NCBI RefSeq assembly: GCF_949987515.2
Contig: NW_027192658.1
Span: 1,488,001 to 1,552,000, forward strand
Origin: Delphinus delphis
Taxonomy: Eukaryota; Chordata; Mammalia; Artiodactyla; Delphinidae
Reading direction: 5' to 3'
DNA length: 64,000 nucleotides
Shown: positions 38,888 to 48,651 of the stretch, one piece after another
Position numbering within the stretch: the stretch's first letter is position 1
Layout of the letters: every line of letters starts with the position of its first letter
Notes under the pieces: model-generated
The model's input: the letters and a program-made list of their open reading frames with translations, nothing else
Databases searched by the model: none
Told to the model about the DNA's origin: nothing
Program-made: the position numbers and the translations under genes

Positions 38888-40110
38888 TTGGCCAAAAAGG
38901 GCGTATGCGTTTTTTCCTGAATATATTCAGGAAAAAACGCATACGCCCTTTTTGGCCAACCAAGCAAACTTGCAAAGGAAATCTGCACTACAATGAAGTC
39001 TCACTTCCCCCCGGTCAAAAGGGCCATCTGAAAAAAGTGTACAATCCAGAAAGGCAACGGGCCATTGAGAACTGGGAGCCTTGTTATGCTGAAGGGCGGG
39101 ATGTAAATTGCCAACAACCACTCGGGAGAAGTGTATGGTGTTTCCTGAAACATCTAAAAAACGAAGCAACAGAGCCTAGGGCACTTCCACTTATGGTCCT
39201 ATAGCTTAGGGAAATTAAAATCAAAAAGACACAGCCACCCCAATGTTTGGAACGGCTCTGTTTACAAGAACCTCGTTTACAGTACAAGTTCAACATCGTA
39301 GAAAGTGAAAAATGGATAAAGAATTTGTGGTATTTACTTGCAAAACAATATCACTCAGCAATGAAATCTGTGTCATCAGGCCCTTAGCAGCACAATGAGT
39401 GGATTCAGGTATGATGATTCTAACTGAAATAAGTCACACAGAAAAAGAAACATCATAAGATATCAGTAATACACGGAATGTAAACTTGGCTACACAGGAA
39501 CTGAATTACAGAACAGAACAGGGTCTCAAATTTAGAAAACCAACTTATGCTTGCTTAAGGGTAAAGGTGAGTTGGGGTGCTGCATAAAACCAGAGATTGA
39601 AATGAGCACAGATAAAGTTCCTTAAGCCAAATATGGAATAGACAAGAGCTACTCCTTGCTCAACGAAATGGACTCAAAACCCCATATTAAACGCCTAAGA
39701 ATGTACCTGACTAGTAAGTATCTTAAAACCTATGGATTGCTATGCCTCCAAAACAGAATCAAGCATGTGTACAGGGGCATAAACGCAGCAGTGATAGGAT
39801 TGGAGAGGTTCGGTGAGCAAATGAAGACCCTTTGAAGTCATATTGCATGGTACCCATTACACGGGTCTCAACTCTCCAGGTTTAAGGTATTCTTCCTTCA
39901 GCTAAAACATGCATGTGGAATCCAGAGTATGATCAACCATGTGAACGGGATACGTGTTCAAATATGTCTCAGTTTTCCTCCCCTGGTACTCGGGTGCAAC
40001 ATTCCAGACGCTTTACTAACACTCTCCCCACTTGGAGAGTCAGCGCCTTTAACCTTCTGTTTGGCCCAGTTTGCAATTTCTGCGGAAGATGAACAGGAAT
40101 AGCGAGAACC
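37700..40110. repeat. Third copy of a 2.4-kb block (4,733-bp, three-monomer offset)
   Basis: The block about 32,970-35,380 recurs here and, at the 7,887-bp offset, also at about 25,080-27,490. Shared marks are ACCTATAGATTGC, a TCGTGAGC deletion, GATTGGGAGACG and GCTGAAGGGCGGG. Three copies of one block at two different spacings mean that more than one amplification step occurred. Confidence 0.75.
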
Positions 40111-40465
40111 AATGAGAGGTTAGCTGGAGGTGTCTGGACGGGCAAATTTAACTCTCATTTCCCACCAGGATGAGGAATTAACCAAAGGCTCAGCGTGCCG
40201 TGCCGGAACCAGACTAGGGCCTGAAGCCATCCTGCGGTGTTGCGGCCAGGTCACAAGAAAGCGAGTTGAAGAAAGGAGCTCAGGGGTACTGTAATTCACA
40301 AACCTGCAGAGTTATAAATGACAGCTATCGTCCAAAAATAGACTGAAGTAAGGCTGCCAAGAGGACTTGAAAGCGGGGCAGAATTGCAGGAAACCGATTT
40401 CAGGAGGTAGACTGGAATTGCATTGAAAGCATAGGAAAAGAGGCAGAACGTCCACAATGATGCAC
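38888..40465. repeat. Satellite monomer M25, type II, 1,578 bp
   Basis: Perfect palindrome 38888-38959; resembles M17 and M22 up to about 40,110, then switches to another variant set (GAGAGGTTAGC, GCGTGCCGTGCC). Confidence 0.9.
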
Positions 40466-42045
40466 TTGGCCAAAAAGGGCGTATGCGTTTTTTCCTGAAT
40501 ATATTCAGGAAAAAACGCATACGCCCTTTTTGGCCAACCAAGCAAGCTTGCAAAGGAAATCTGCACTACAATGAAGTCTCACTTCCCCCCGGTCAAAAGG
40601 GCCATCTGAAAAAAGTGTAAAATCCAGAAAGGCAGGACAGGCCATGGAGAACTGGGAGCCTTGTTATGCTGATGGGCGGGATGTAAATTGCCAACAACCA
40701 CTCGGGAGAAGTGTATGGTGTTTCCTGAAACATCTAAAAAACAAAGCAACAGAGCCTAGGGCACTTCCACTTATGGTCCTATAGCTTCGGGAAATTAAAA
40801 TCAAAAAGACACAGCCACCCCAAAGTTTGGGACGCCTCTGTTTACAAGAACCTCGTTTACCGTACAAGTTCAATATCACAGAAAGTGAAAAATGGATAAA
40901 GAACTTGTGGTACTTACGTACAATGCAGTATCACTCAGCAATGAAATCTATGTCATCAGGCCCGTAGCAGCATAATGAGTGGATTCAGGTATGATGATTC
41001 TAACTGAAATAAGTCACACAGAAAAAGAAACATCAAAAGATATCACTAATACACGGAATGTGAACTTGGCTACACAGGAACTGAATTCCAAAACAGAACA
41101 GGGTCTCAAATTTAGAAAACCAACTTCTGCTTGCTTAAGGGGAAAGGTGAGTTGGGGTGCTGCATAAAACCAGAGATTGAAATGAGCACAGATAAAGTTC
41201 CTTAAGTCAAATATGGAATAGACAAGAGCTACTCCTTGCTCAACGAAATGGACTCAACACCGCATATTAAACGCCTAAGAATGTACCTGACTAGTAAGTA
41301 TCTTAAAACCTATGGATTGCTATGTCTCCAAAAGAGAATCAAGCGTGTGTACAGGGGCATAAACGCAGCAGTGATAGGATTGGAGAGGTTCGGTGAGCAA
41401 ATGAAGACCCTTAGAAGTCATATTGCATGGTACCCATTCCACGGGTCTCAACTCTCCAGGTTTAAGGTATTCTTCCTTCAGCTAAAACATGCATGTGGAA
41501 CCCAGAGTATGATCAACCGTGTGAACGGGAGACGTGTTCAAATATGTCTCAGTTTTCCTCCCCTGGTACTCGGGTGCAACATTCCAGACCCTTTACTAAC
41601 ACTCTCCCAACTTGGAGAGTCAGAACCTTTAACCTCCTGTTTGGCCCAGTTTGCAATTTCTGCGGAAGATGAACAGGAATAGGGAGAACCAATGAGAGAC
41701 TACCTGGAGGTGTCTGGACGGGCAAATTTAACTCTCATTTCCCACCAGGAAGAGGAAATAACCAAAGGCTCAGCGTGCCGTGCCAGAACCAGATTAGGGC
41801 CTGAAGGCATCCTGCGGTGTTGCGGCCAGCTCAAAAGAAAGCGAGTTGAAGAAAGGAGCTCAGGGTCTCTGTAATTCACAAACCTGCAGAGTTATAAATG
41901 ACAGCTATCGTCCAAAAATAGACTGAAGTAAGGCTTCCAAGAGGACTTGAAAGCGGGGCAGAATTGCAGGATACCGATTTCAGGAGGTAGACTGGAATTG
42001 CATTGAAAGCGTAGGAAAAGAGGCAGAACGTCCACAATGATGCAC
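40466..42045. repeat. Satellite monomer M26, type I, 1,580 bp
   Basis: Perfect palindrome 40466-40537. CCCTTAGAAGTC replaces CCCTTTGAAGTC, opening a 148-codon frame (41236-41682) also present in its duplicate at 55999-56445. From about 41,208 it belongs to the 14,762-bp composite repeat. Confidence 0.9.
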
Positions 42046-42838
42046 TTTGCCAAAAGGGCATATGCGTTTTTTCCTGAATATATTCAGGAAAAAACGCATA
42101 CGCCCTTTTTGGCCAACCAAGCAAGCTTGCAAAGGAAATCTGCACTACAATGAAGTCTCACTGCCCCCCGGTCAAAAGGGCCATCAGAATAAAGTGTAAA
42201 ATCCAGAAAGGCAGGACAGGCCATGGAGAACTGGGAGCCTTGTTATGCTGATGGGCGGGATGTAAATTGCCAACAGACACTGGGGTGAAGTGTATGGTGT
42301 TTCCTGAAACATCTAAAAAACAAAGCAACAGAGCCTAGGGCACTTCCACTTATGGTCCTATAGCTTAGGGAAATTAATATCAAAAAGACACAGCAACCCC
42401 AAAATTTGGGACGGCTCTTTTTACAGGAATCTCTTCTACGGCACAAGTTAAATATCCCAGAGAGCAAATAATGGATAAAGAAGTTGCGGTACTTCTGTAC
42501 AACAGAATACCACTCAGCAATGAAATCTATGTCACCAGGCCTGTACCAGCATAATGAGTGGATTGAGGCACGATGATTCTAAGTGAAATAAGTCACACAG
42601 AAAAAGAAACATCATAAGGTATCACTAATACACGGAATGTGAACTTGGCTACACATGAACTGAATTACAAAACAGAACAGGGTCTCAAGTTTAGAAAACC
42701 AACTTATGCCTGCTTAAGGGGGAAGGTGAGTTGGGGTGCTGCATAAAAGCAGAGTTTGAAATTAGCACAGATACCGTTCCATAAGCCAAATATGTAATAG
42801 ACAAGAGCTACCCCTTGCTCAACGAAATGGATTCAACA
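42046..42838. repeat. Edge monomer M27, truncated and diverged
   Basis: The palindrome 42046-42116 is imperfect and one base short (TTTGCCAAAAGGGCATATG on the left). After it the sequence drifts from the array consensus (ACAGGAATCTCTTCTACGG, CAACAGAATACCACTC) and looks closer to the older long monomers. It stops at about 42,838 inside its L1-derived part, where an L1 fragment begins. Higher divergence at an array edge is expected because homogenisation is weak there. Confidence 0.88.
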
Positions 42839-43574
42839 ATGAGGTATCACCTCACACCTGGTAGAATAGGCATCATTGAAAATCTACAAACAAAAAATGC
42901 TGGAAAGGGTGTGGAGAAAAGGAACCCTCTTCCACTATTGTTGGGAATATAAATTGATACAGTCATTATGGAGAACAATATGGAATTTCTTAAGAAACTA
43001 ACAATAGAATTACCATATGATACAGCAATCCCAGTACTGGACATATACCCAGACAAAACCATAAATCAAAAAGAGTCATTCACCGCAATGTTCATTGCAT
43101 CACTATTTACAATATCGAGGTAATGGAAGCAACCTAAATGCCCACAGACAGACGAATGCATAAAGCTGTGGTACATATATAAAATGGAATATTACTAAGC
43201 CATGAAAAGGAATGAAATTGGGTCATTTGTAGAGACGTCGATGGATCTAGAGACTGTCATACAGAGTGAAGTAAGTCAGAAAGAGAAAAACAAATCTTGT
43301 ATATTCATGCATATATGTGGAACCTAGAAAAACTGTACAGATTAACCATTTTGCAAGGCATAAATAGAGCAACAGATGTAGACAACAAACGTATGGACAA
43401 CAAGGGGGGAAAGCTGTTGGGGGGGTGGTGGTGGGAGGAGTTGAGAGACTGGGATTGGCATGTATACATTTATATGTATAAAATAGATAACCAATAAGAA
43501 CCTGCTGTATAAAAATATAAAATAAAATTCAAAATTAAAAAGAAGTAAAATTTAAAAAATAAAACAGAAAAAAC
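42838..43574 (+). mobile_element. 5'-truncated L1 3' end (ORF2 C-terminus, 3' UTR, A-rich tail)
   Basis: The segment starts AATGAGGTATCACCTCACAC, proceeds through the well-known L1 ORF2 C-terminal stretch (GTGTGGAGAAAAGGAACCC, GGAATATTACTAAGCCATG) and a cetartiodactyl-type 3' UTR (ACGTATGGACAACAAGG, GAACCTGCTGTATAAAAA), and ends in an A-rich tail. The reading frame is broken by stops, so it encodes nothing. It is joined directly to the truncated edge monomer. It is much closer to a typical L1 than the L1-derived half of the satellite is, so it is a later arrival. Confidence 0.9.
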
Positions 43575-45059
43575 AATTATTCCCTGCACATACATGTATT
43601 TATATGAATAAATTATTTCCATGCTTATATCTGTAAATACAAAAAAGAGGAATAAAATCTACCTTGAACCAAAAACGAAAAAGAGAAAAAAAAACACAGA
43701 ACCCACCAGTTACACAGAGGAAAACCGTATCAGGGCACTTGCTCCAGTTGTAAACAATTCTGAAGTTGGTCAGTGGTGGGGAATCGTCTCCCATTCAGCC
43801 AGCAGCCCCCACGCAACAAGCGTCCTCATTGCAAAGCTGGGGCACCGTGCCGAGGCATCTGTGAGTAAACGTGAGCTGAGCCCCAGGCCAGTTGCTGCTG
43901 AACTATTCCCACCCGTCCCAGGTAAAACACCTGAATATATACAAGGACTTGAAAGCCTAGAGGAAGGGCCATAGAGCCACACGAGTGACAGCATGCCGGC
44001 CGACTTGGTGCCTGCAGGCCAGCCAGGATGGTCCTGGCCCTGGGTGCTCTTCTGGAAGATTTCCATTTCCCTGCCTGAGATACCCGTCCTGTCCCTGCCC
44101 CCACTGCTTTTTTCCTTCCTCACCTCTGCCCAGGGAGAAATTCCAGCAGCAGGTATGGGTGACACATCCTCTTCTTTAGCAGGTGGCAGCCTGGCAACTG
44201 CTGCAGAAAGTCCAGCAGAGCCCCACTCACACTGGGCCACCCACAAAGCCGTGGCCTCTCACTCCCTCCCACCAGCCCAGCCCCGAGACTGCTGACAGGG
44301 CAGAGAAAATGGCGTCAGGCACGGCTGCAGGGGCTCTTGCTGCCTGGAGTGGTATTTATATTGATCTCAACCCAGGCACACCTGGGGAGGGCTGGCCGGC
44401 ACGGTAAGGCTGCCCAGGTCAGCCAATCATCACCCCTCAGGGGCTCACAGTTGCAGAAAATGGAACTTGCTGAACCGGCCAGGTCCAAGGAACAGGTGTG
44501 GGCTCCTGAGAGTCAGGATAGACAAGGGGCTGCAGCTTTGGCTTGTTTTCTAATCATTTTATCTGGCCCATGAGTGGGAGACAACTTCAAGAAAACCCTC
44601 TCCTAATGAGAGGAACCCAGGAGTCAGGCAGAGGAGGGGTGGGTGGTGGTTGGAGACAGAGGCCTGGTGCCCCGGGTGCAGTGGAAGTCTCTGGAAGACC
44701 AGGTGGAGGGAGGCCTCACGGAGTGATGCCCAGGGTCACAGACCTGTCGCAGCTGCTGTTTGTTAGTTCAAGTCCTGCTCTGAGGTGCTCTGTGTCAGCT
44801 CTGAGCGACAGGTGAGCTGGGGGTGCTCTGCAATGAGGGCTATGTGCACGGTTCCTGTGTGCCCAGCCCTGCCACGGTACCTGCAAGGGTAGCTCTGTAT
44901 CCTGGGAGGGGCCTGACCACGAGAGCCCCGTGGGCTGGGGTGGGGGTGGGGTACCTGCCCAGGTGAGCTCCATATTCTGGGATTGGTCTGACCACGAGAG
45001 CCCCATGGGCTGCTGGGGACCTGGTAAAGGATGTCAGGACAGTCAGTGAAGCCACCGAG
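43575..45059. other. GC-rich non-satellite segment, not recognised
   Basis: After a short AT-rich lead the sequence becomes GC-rich and unlike anything else in the window except its own duplicate at 58,338-59,822. It contains overlapping open frames on both strands; the longest is 158 codons on the minus strand (43770-44246), kept in the duplicate, but duplicates this young would keep any frame by chance. I recognise no domain or signal. A TATTTATA element at about 44,354 and a CCAAT at about 44,423 could suggest a promoter or LTR, but the spacing is wrong and I do not call one. It may be flanking genomic DNA caught in the array or unrecognised 5' retroviral sequence. Confidence 0.5.
44877..45019. 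repeat. Tandem duplication, two units of about 74 and 69 bp
   Basis: Units 44,877-44,950 and 44,951-45,019 both start GTACCTGC and both contain GACCACGAGAGCCCC followed by a TGGGCTG stretch. They are diverged from each other, so the duplication is older than the 14,762-bp repeat, whose second copy carries both units at 59,639-59,781. Confidence 0.8.
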
Positions 45060-45071
45060 GATATACCTCCA

Positions 45072-45990
45072 GTTGCTCCTAATTCCTACACCCTGCTGGT
45101 CATTCTACCAACCACCAGGACATGGTATTCTGTATTAGTCTTCAATGATGCCTTCTTTTGTATTCCATTAGTCCCAGAGTCACAAGAAATTTTGGCTTGT
45201 GAGTGGCAGGACTCCACATACAACTAAAACAATACTTCCGGGCCGTCTGGCCCCAAGGGTGCAAAAATTCCCACACCATCTTTGGGGAAAGCTTAGCTAA
45301 AGACCTAAAAGTTCTACCTCTGGAAAAGGAAACCCTCCTTCAATATGCAGACGACATTCTGATCACCAGCCCTACTAAGGAGGCCTCTGAACTACCAAGC
45401 CAATAAAGGATAGAAGTTGTCCAAGAAAAAGCTCAAATATCACAGACTGCGGTGACCTGCCTGGGCTTCATTCTCACAGAAGGTCAGAGAAGCCCATCCC
45501 AGGAAAGGGAAGAAACCATTTTCAGCCTTACCCCTTTCTAAAACTAGAAGACAGCTTAGGGGTTCCTGGGGAGGCCAGGGTTTGCTGCTTCTGGATCCCT
45601 AACTACAGTCTACTAGCTGGGCCTCTATATGAAACACTGAAAGGAAAAGATGATGATCCTTTTGAATAGAATCCAGAAGTGGCCTTTCAAGAATGGAAAG
45701 AGCAGTCAATTCAGACCCTTGCCCTGGAACTCCCTAATTTAGCTAAACCCTTTGACCTTTACATTCCCGGTGAAAGGTGAATCGCCATTGGAGAATTAGT
45801 GCAAAAACTGGGACCACTTGAAATGGAACAATGCAAGAATGCCATCCAGGTAGGATAAACTACGGTCACTAAGGGGCTTGGCCCACTGCCACATCTGGCC
45901 AAGATACTGGCGGTATCTAAAAACCTGGAAATCAGCAGCCCAAAAGGCCACCTCCCTCCTAAGGGAAAAGGACCCCACGTGGTGATCCTA
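45072..45990 (+). pseudogene. pol: Retroviral pol remnant: reverse transcriptase palm to start of RNase H
   Basis: Reading fragments in different frames resemble the palm of a class I retroviral reverse transcriptase. A first piece with the catalytic-aspartate region (FNDAFF, around 45,145) ends in a stop after a frameshift. A second piece (45,203-45,406) contains a PQG-K-S-like stretch and the catalytic YADD box (codons at about 45,346-45,357), then stops. Pieces resembling the connection and early RNase H regions follow to about 45,990. YADD rather than YVDD, and the surrounding residues, fit a class I element. No intact polyprotein remains. Confidence 0.8.
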
Positions 45991-46259
45991 ACCACCAACC
46001 ATGCCCTGAAGTTGCAGGGTTCGCTCCGTGGGCACACCGACCTCGAGTGAGGAGGCCCTCCAACTCCAACATCCAGAGAGATAACCGGGGGCAACAGGGC
46101 ACCATGACGACTCGTGTGAACATCACTTGACCTGGAGTTTCTCTCATAAAACAACAAGAGTGTGTCCCAAAAGAGTAGACTACTGCTTGCAGGACTTACT
46201 GCACCCAGAGGGGAGCTAATAATCTTGGCGGGGGAACAGTATACCACACTGTCACCATA

Positions 46260-46600
46260 GAAAAGCCTACAGACACCGTGATGATGGTGGCCAATAAGAC
46301 CGGCTGGACTCCTGTTTACTTCAAAAGGCTGTTGACTCAGTAGCCATCATGGTCCTTGGTCACCACTGACCCTGGACTGTCTGGGAGTTGAGCGGGCAGG
46401 GCTCTGACACCTGGTGCTGTTTGTACGTTAATTCAGGGGCCTAATTGAAGAAAGCGCAGACTACTGGTCAGAGCATCTAGGCTGGCAGAGACGGTCAGCC
46501 TAAGGTGGCCGAACAAATGTGGGGCGGGGTGAAACCGGCCCCCACAGCGTCTCTGCACATCTCTTTCCTGGACCCTTAAAGGTCATTAGAATCTATAACA
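46260..46600 (+). pseudogene. env: Possible retroviral env transmembrane remnant
   Basis: At 46,412-46,438 one frame reads W-CCLYVNSG, resembling the cysteine-rich motif after the immunosuppressive region in class I retroviral transmembrane envelope subunits; a neighbouring short stretch (EESADYW, in another frame) fits the same area. Frames are interrupted. Position between pol and the putative LTR supports the call, but the match is short and could be chance. Confidence 0.4.
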
Positions 46601-46806
46601 CTTCCAATGCTGGTGCTCAGGTGGACGAGCAGGGAGGCAGGGGTCCTGGGGACAATCAACGTCACCGGGAGGCTGCTGGGGAGAAGCTCTGACCCTCGCC
46701 CCAGGATATGAGGGCTCCCAACTCAGCACTCAGCAGTTACAGAAGAAGGGTCTGCACCCTCAGCACTCCAAGAATGAGGAGCGGGACAAAAGGCAGAGGA
46801 GGGGTT

Positions 46807-47282
46807 TGTCCCCAGCAAAGCCCATTAAAAATCCCTGGGAGATAAAAATAGAATCTGGGCAATAAAGTCAAGTCTAACCTTTTTTATCCTTTGTGCTTTG
46901 TCTAATTTCACGTGCTCCTAGGGTCCCGCATGCAGAGGTTCCACACCCGGCACTTCAGACCAGATTTCCTAGTGCAGAATGGCTGGGTCGACACCTCAGC
47001 TCCTGGGGCCCAGTGCAGACTCCACGATATAGAGCCTGAGCTACAGCCAACCCGGCCCTCGAGAGCTCCGCCGCCTCCCTCCCTCCCACTGACTCTGACA
47101 GGATCTCTACACAGCAGCCCAGCCCACAGCCCACGGGGTAGTGCATGCTCTCACCTCTCCATTCTCTGATCAAAATATAAAGTTTCCTTTGCTTGTGAAC
47201 CAAACTCAGTCTCGATCTGTTGGCCCCAATGACACTGGGCAGGGGGACACTTGTTGGGGTCCACTCTGGAGGATCAGTAACA
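46807..47282 (+). repeat. Putative 3' LTR of the retroviral remnant
   Basis: A purine-rich run (AAAAGGCAGAGGAGGGG, 46,788-46,804) resembling a polypurine tract is followed by TGT at 46,807. A degenerate polyadenylation signal (AATATAAAG, about 47,175) precedes a U5-like stretch, and a TAACA end falls at 47,282. The 476-bp length is normal for such LTRs. Without a 5' LTR to compare, the ends are a guess. Confidence 0.42.
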
Positions 47283-47604
47283 GAAATTGAGACTATTGTA
47301 ACCTCAATGAACAGATGTGTGAGCCAAACTGTAGTTAACATAGAACAGTGTATAAGGCTCGGGTAAAATAAGATGTTTTTAACACTTCCATTTGATATTT
47401 CCATCACTTTTTATAAGCAAGTTCAGTGAAAAGGTTTGTCTTATTTGTCAGGTCAATATTAGAGAAACGAAGTGATTTCTTTCCAAGGATGTACAGCTAA
47501 TAATCTTGGTTAAACCTTCAATCTTGTTTTAAATGCTTTTCCATTGAAAATGATACCTCTCTTTCAGCTCCCCCATTTCTGAGAAATATAAAATCTTATA
47601 ATTT
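47283..47604. other. AT-rich spacer, nothing recognised
   Basis: The stretch between the putative LTR end and the second L1 piece shows no open frame of note, no repeat motif and no similarity to the satellite that I can see. It may be the DNA into which the retrovirus inserted. Its copy lies at 62,045-62,366. Confidence 0.5.
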
Positions 47605-47790
47605 ATTATTACCAAAGGGGAAAGGTGGGAGGAGGGATAAATTAACAGTTTGGAATGAACACATACACACTGCTATGTATAAAATAGATCATCAACAAGG
47701 AACTACTGTATAGCACAGGGAACTACACTCAACATTTTGCAATAACCTATAAGGGGAAATAATCTGAAAAAGAATAGATATTTTTATTGA
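47605..47790 (+). mobile_element. L1 3' UTR piece
   Basis: ACCAAAGGGGAAAGGTGGGA, ATAAAATAGATCATCAACAA, CTACTGTATAGCACAGGGAA and AATCTGAAAAAGAATA are standard cetartiodactyl L1 3' UTR landmarks. It belongs to a different 3' UTR family from the fragment at 42,838. It lies just upstream of relic satellite sequence in the same order as the L1-derived half lies inside a monomer, so it could instead be the L1 part of a still older monomer. Confidence 0.85.
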
Positions 47791-47949
47791 CATCATCTAT
47801 CAATGACAGTTAAAGTGTAGCCTAAGGGAAGCTGGTGGTGAGTGCTTCTGACCCTGAAGACTTCAATCATCTAAAGTTTGGACTCTGCCTACTTCCCAAG
47901 GCCCTTAATGAACATATGTGTAGCCGTAGCTTAAAAACTTCCCCAGTTT

Positions 47950-48581
47950 GGGTTTCGGGGAGACACTGATTTTGAAAAAGCCCTGGTGTTCTCCTTACAT
48001 GAATGGGACTCTTCCTACTGCTAAAACATGTCTGTCACACCCAGAGGATGGTATACCGTCTGATCGGGAAGAGTTTGGAAAAGGCATCTCATCTCCTCAT
48101 CTCCTGGTGCTCGGGTTCACCCCTCCAGCGTCTTTACTAACAGTCTCCCCACTTGGAGATGTCAGCACTGTCAACATCCTGTTGCGTACAGTTTGGAATT
48201 TGTCCAGAGGATGAAGCGGAAGGATGAGGAACAATGAGAGACAAGTCCTAGGTGTTCAGACAGGCACATGTCACTCTAATTTCCAATCAGGAAGACGAAT
48301 TGACCAAAGGCTAGGGTTGCCCATGGAAACAGTATAGGGCTTGAGGAAATCCCGCTGCTTTGTGGCCAGTTCCCATAAACACGAGTTGAACAATGGAACT
48401 CAGGGGCAGTAAAATTCACAAAACTGCAGAGTTGAAAATATCCATCACTGAAAAATGTCTTGAGGAAAGTCAGAGAAAAGGACTTGTAAGCAAGGGAGAA
48501 TGGCAGGAAAGGGATTTGAGGAGGTAGAAAGGACTCGCCATTAAGCACAAGAAAAGGAGCTGAACATTGCCAACATTGCAG
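47950..48581. repeat. Relic satellite: non-L1 part of an old monomer
   Basis: Similarity to the array begins near 47,950-48,010 (GCTAAAACATG, GGTGCTCGGGTTC, CTCCCCACTTGGAGA, GAGAGACAAG, CAAAGGCTAGGG, GGACTTGTAAGC) with many changes. The monomer to which it belongs has lost its palindrome on this side. Similarity before 47,950 is too weak to call. Confidence 0.8.
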
Positions 48582-48651
48582 TTGGCCAAAAAGGGTGTAT
48601 GCGTTCTTTTCTGTATATATTCAAGAAAAGGGCATACACTTTTTTAGCCAA
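48582..48651. repeat. Diverged palindrome of relic monomer La
   Basis: The arms are GGGTGTATGC on the left and GCATACACTT on the right, where array copies have GGGCGTATGC and GCATACGCCC. The C-to-T on one arm is matched by G-to-A on the other, so that base pair is kept. Several other positions no longer pair. Confidence 0.85.

Larger units (their letters stand above)
1..42838. repeat. Main array of the delphinoid common cetacean satellite (about 1,579-bp unit)
   Basis: A head-to-tail array of about 27 monomers, all in the same orientation. Spacing between successive palindromes is 1,576-1,580 bp. The unit length, the cetartiodactyl L1 ancestry and the known delphinoid form of the common cetacean satellite together give the identification; it was made from length and composition recalled from the literature, not by a database match. 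Each monomer counted from its palindrome contains: a 72-bp palindrome, an L1 3'-end-derived stretch of about 800 bp, then about 700 bp of non-L1 sequence. Two subtypes are visible. Type I has TTCAATATCACAG, TACTTACGTACAATGCAG and CCCGTAGCAGCATAATG. Type II has TTCAACATCGCAG, TATTTACTTACAAAGCAA and CCCTTAGCAGCACAATG. All open frames of 60-148 codons recur at a fixed phase in many monomers and resemble no protein family, so none is called as a gene. Confidence 0.93.
45060..47282 (+). mobile_element. Decayed class I endogenous retrovirus, 5' part missing
   Basis: A pol fragment, a possible env trace and a possible 3' LTR follow one another on the plus strand in proviral order. No gag, no protease, no integrase and no 5' LTR were found, and the space between the RNase H region and the env-like trace is too short for an integrase, so an internal deletion is likely. 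Many stops and at least one frameshift make it inactive. Assignment to the gammaretrovirus-like class rests on the reverse transcriptase signature only. Confidence 0.75.

Noticed and set aside
1..42838. CRISPR array or bacterial tandem genes
   Set aside because: Units are 1.58 kb with no short repeat-spacer pattern, and L1 and class I retroviral sequences show a mammalian genome.
1..42838. Ribosomal DNA or spacer repeats
   Set aside because: No rRNA-like conserved stretch is present and the unit is too short.
1..42838. CENP-B box (17-bp centromere protein site)
   Set aside because: Looked for TTCG and CGGG cores at the required spacing on both strands in the consensus; CGGG occurs (GAACGGGAGACG, AAGCGGGGCAG) but never with TTCG at the right distance.
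1..42838. Interstitial telomere repeats
   Set aside because: TTAGGG occurs singly (GATTAGGGCC, GCTTAGGGAA), never in tandem.
43985..44407. Exon-like frames in the GC-rich segment
   Set aside because: Several overlapping frames on both strands are expected in GC-rich DNA; there is no convincing splice arrangement and no domain, and one plus-strand frame is broken in the duplicate.
44340..44440. Promoter or 5' LTR suggested by TATTTATA and CCAAT
   Set aside because: CCAAT lies downstream of the TATA-like run, the wrong order, and no sequence matches the putative 3' LTR.
45759..46247. 162-codon minus-strand frame
   Set aside because: It is antisense to the retroviral pol remnant and has no recognisable features of its own.
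46955..47407. 150-codon minus-strand frame
   Set aside because: It is antisense to the putative LTR and adjoining spacer; no domain seen.
43575..47604. tRNA-derived SINE of cetacean type
   Set aside because: No A-box and B-box pair or tRNA-like head was found in the island.
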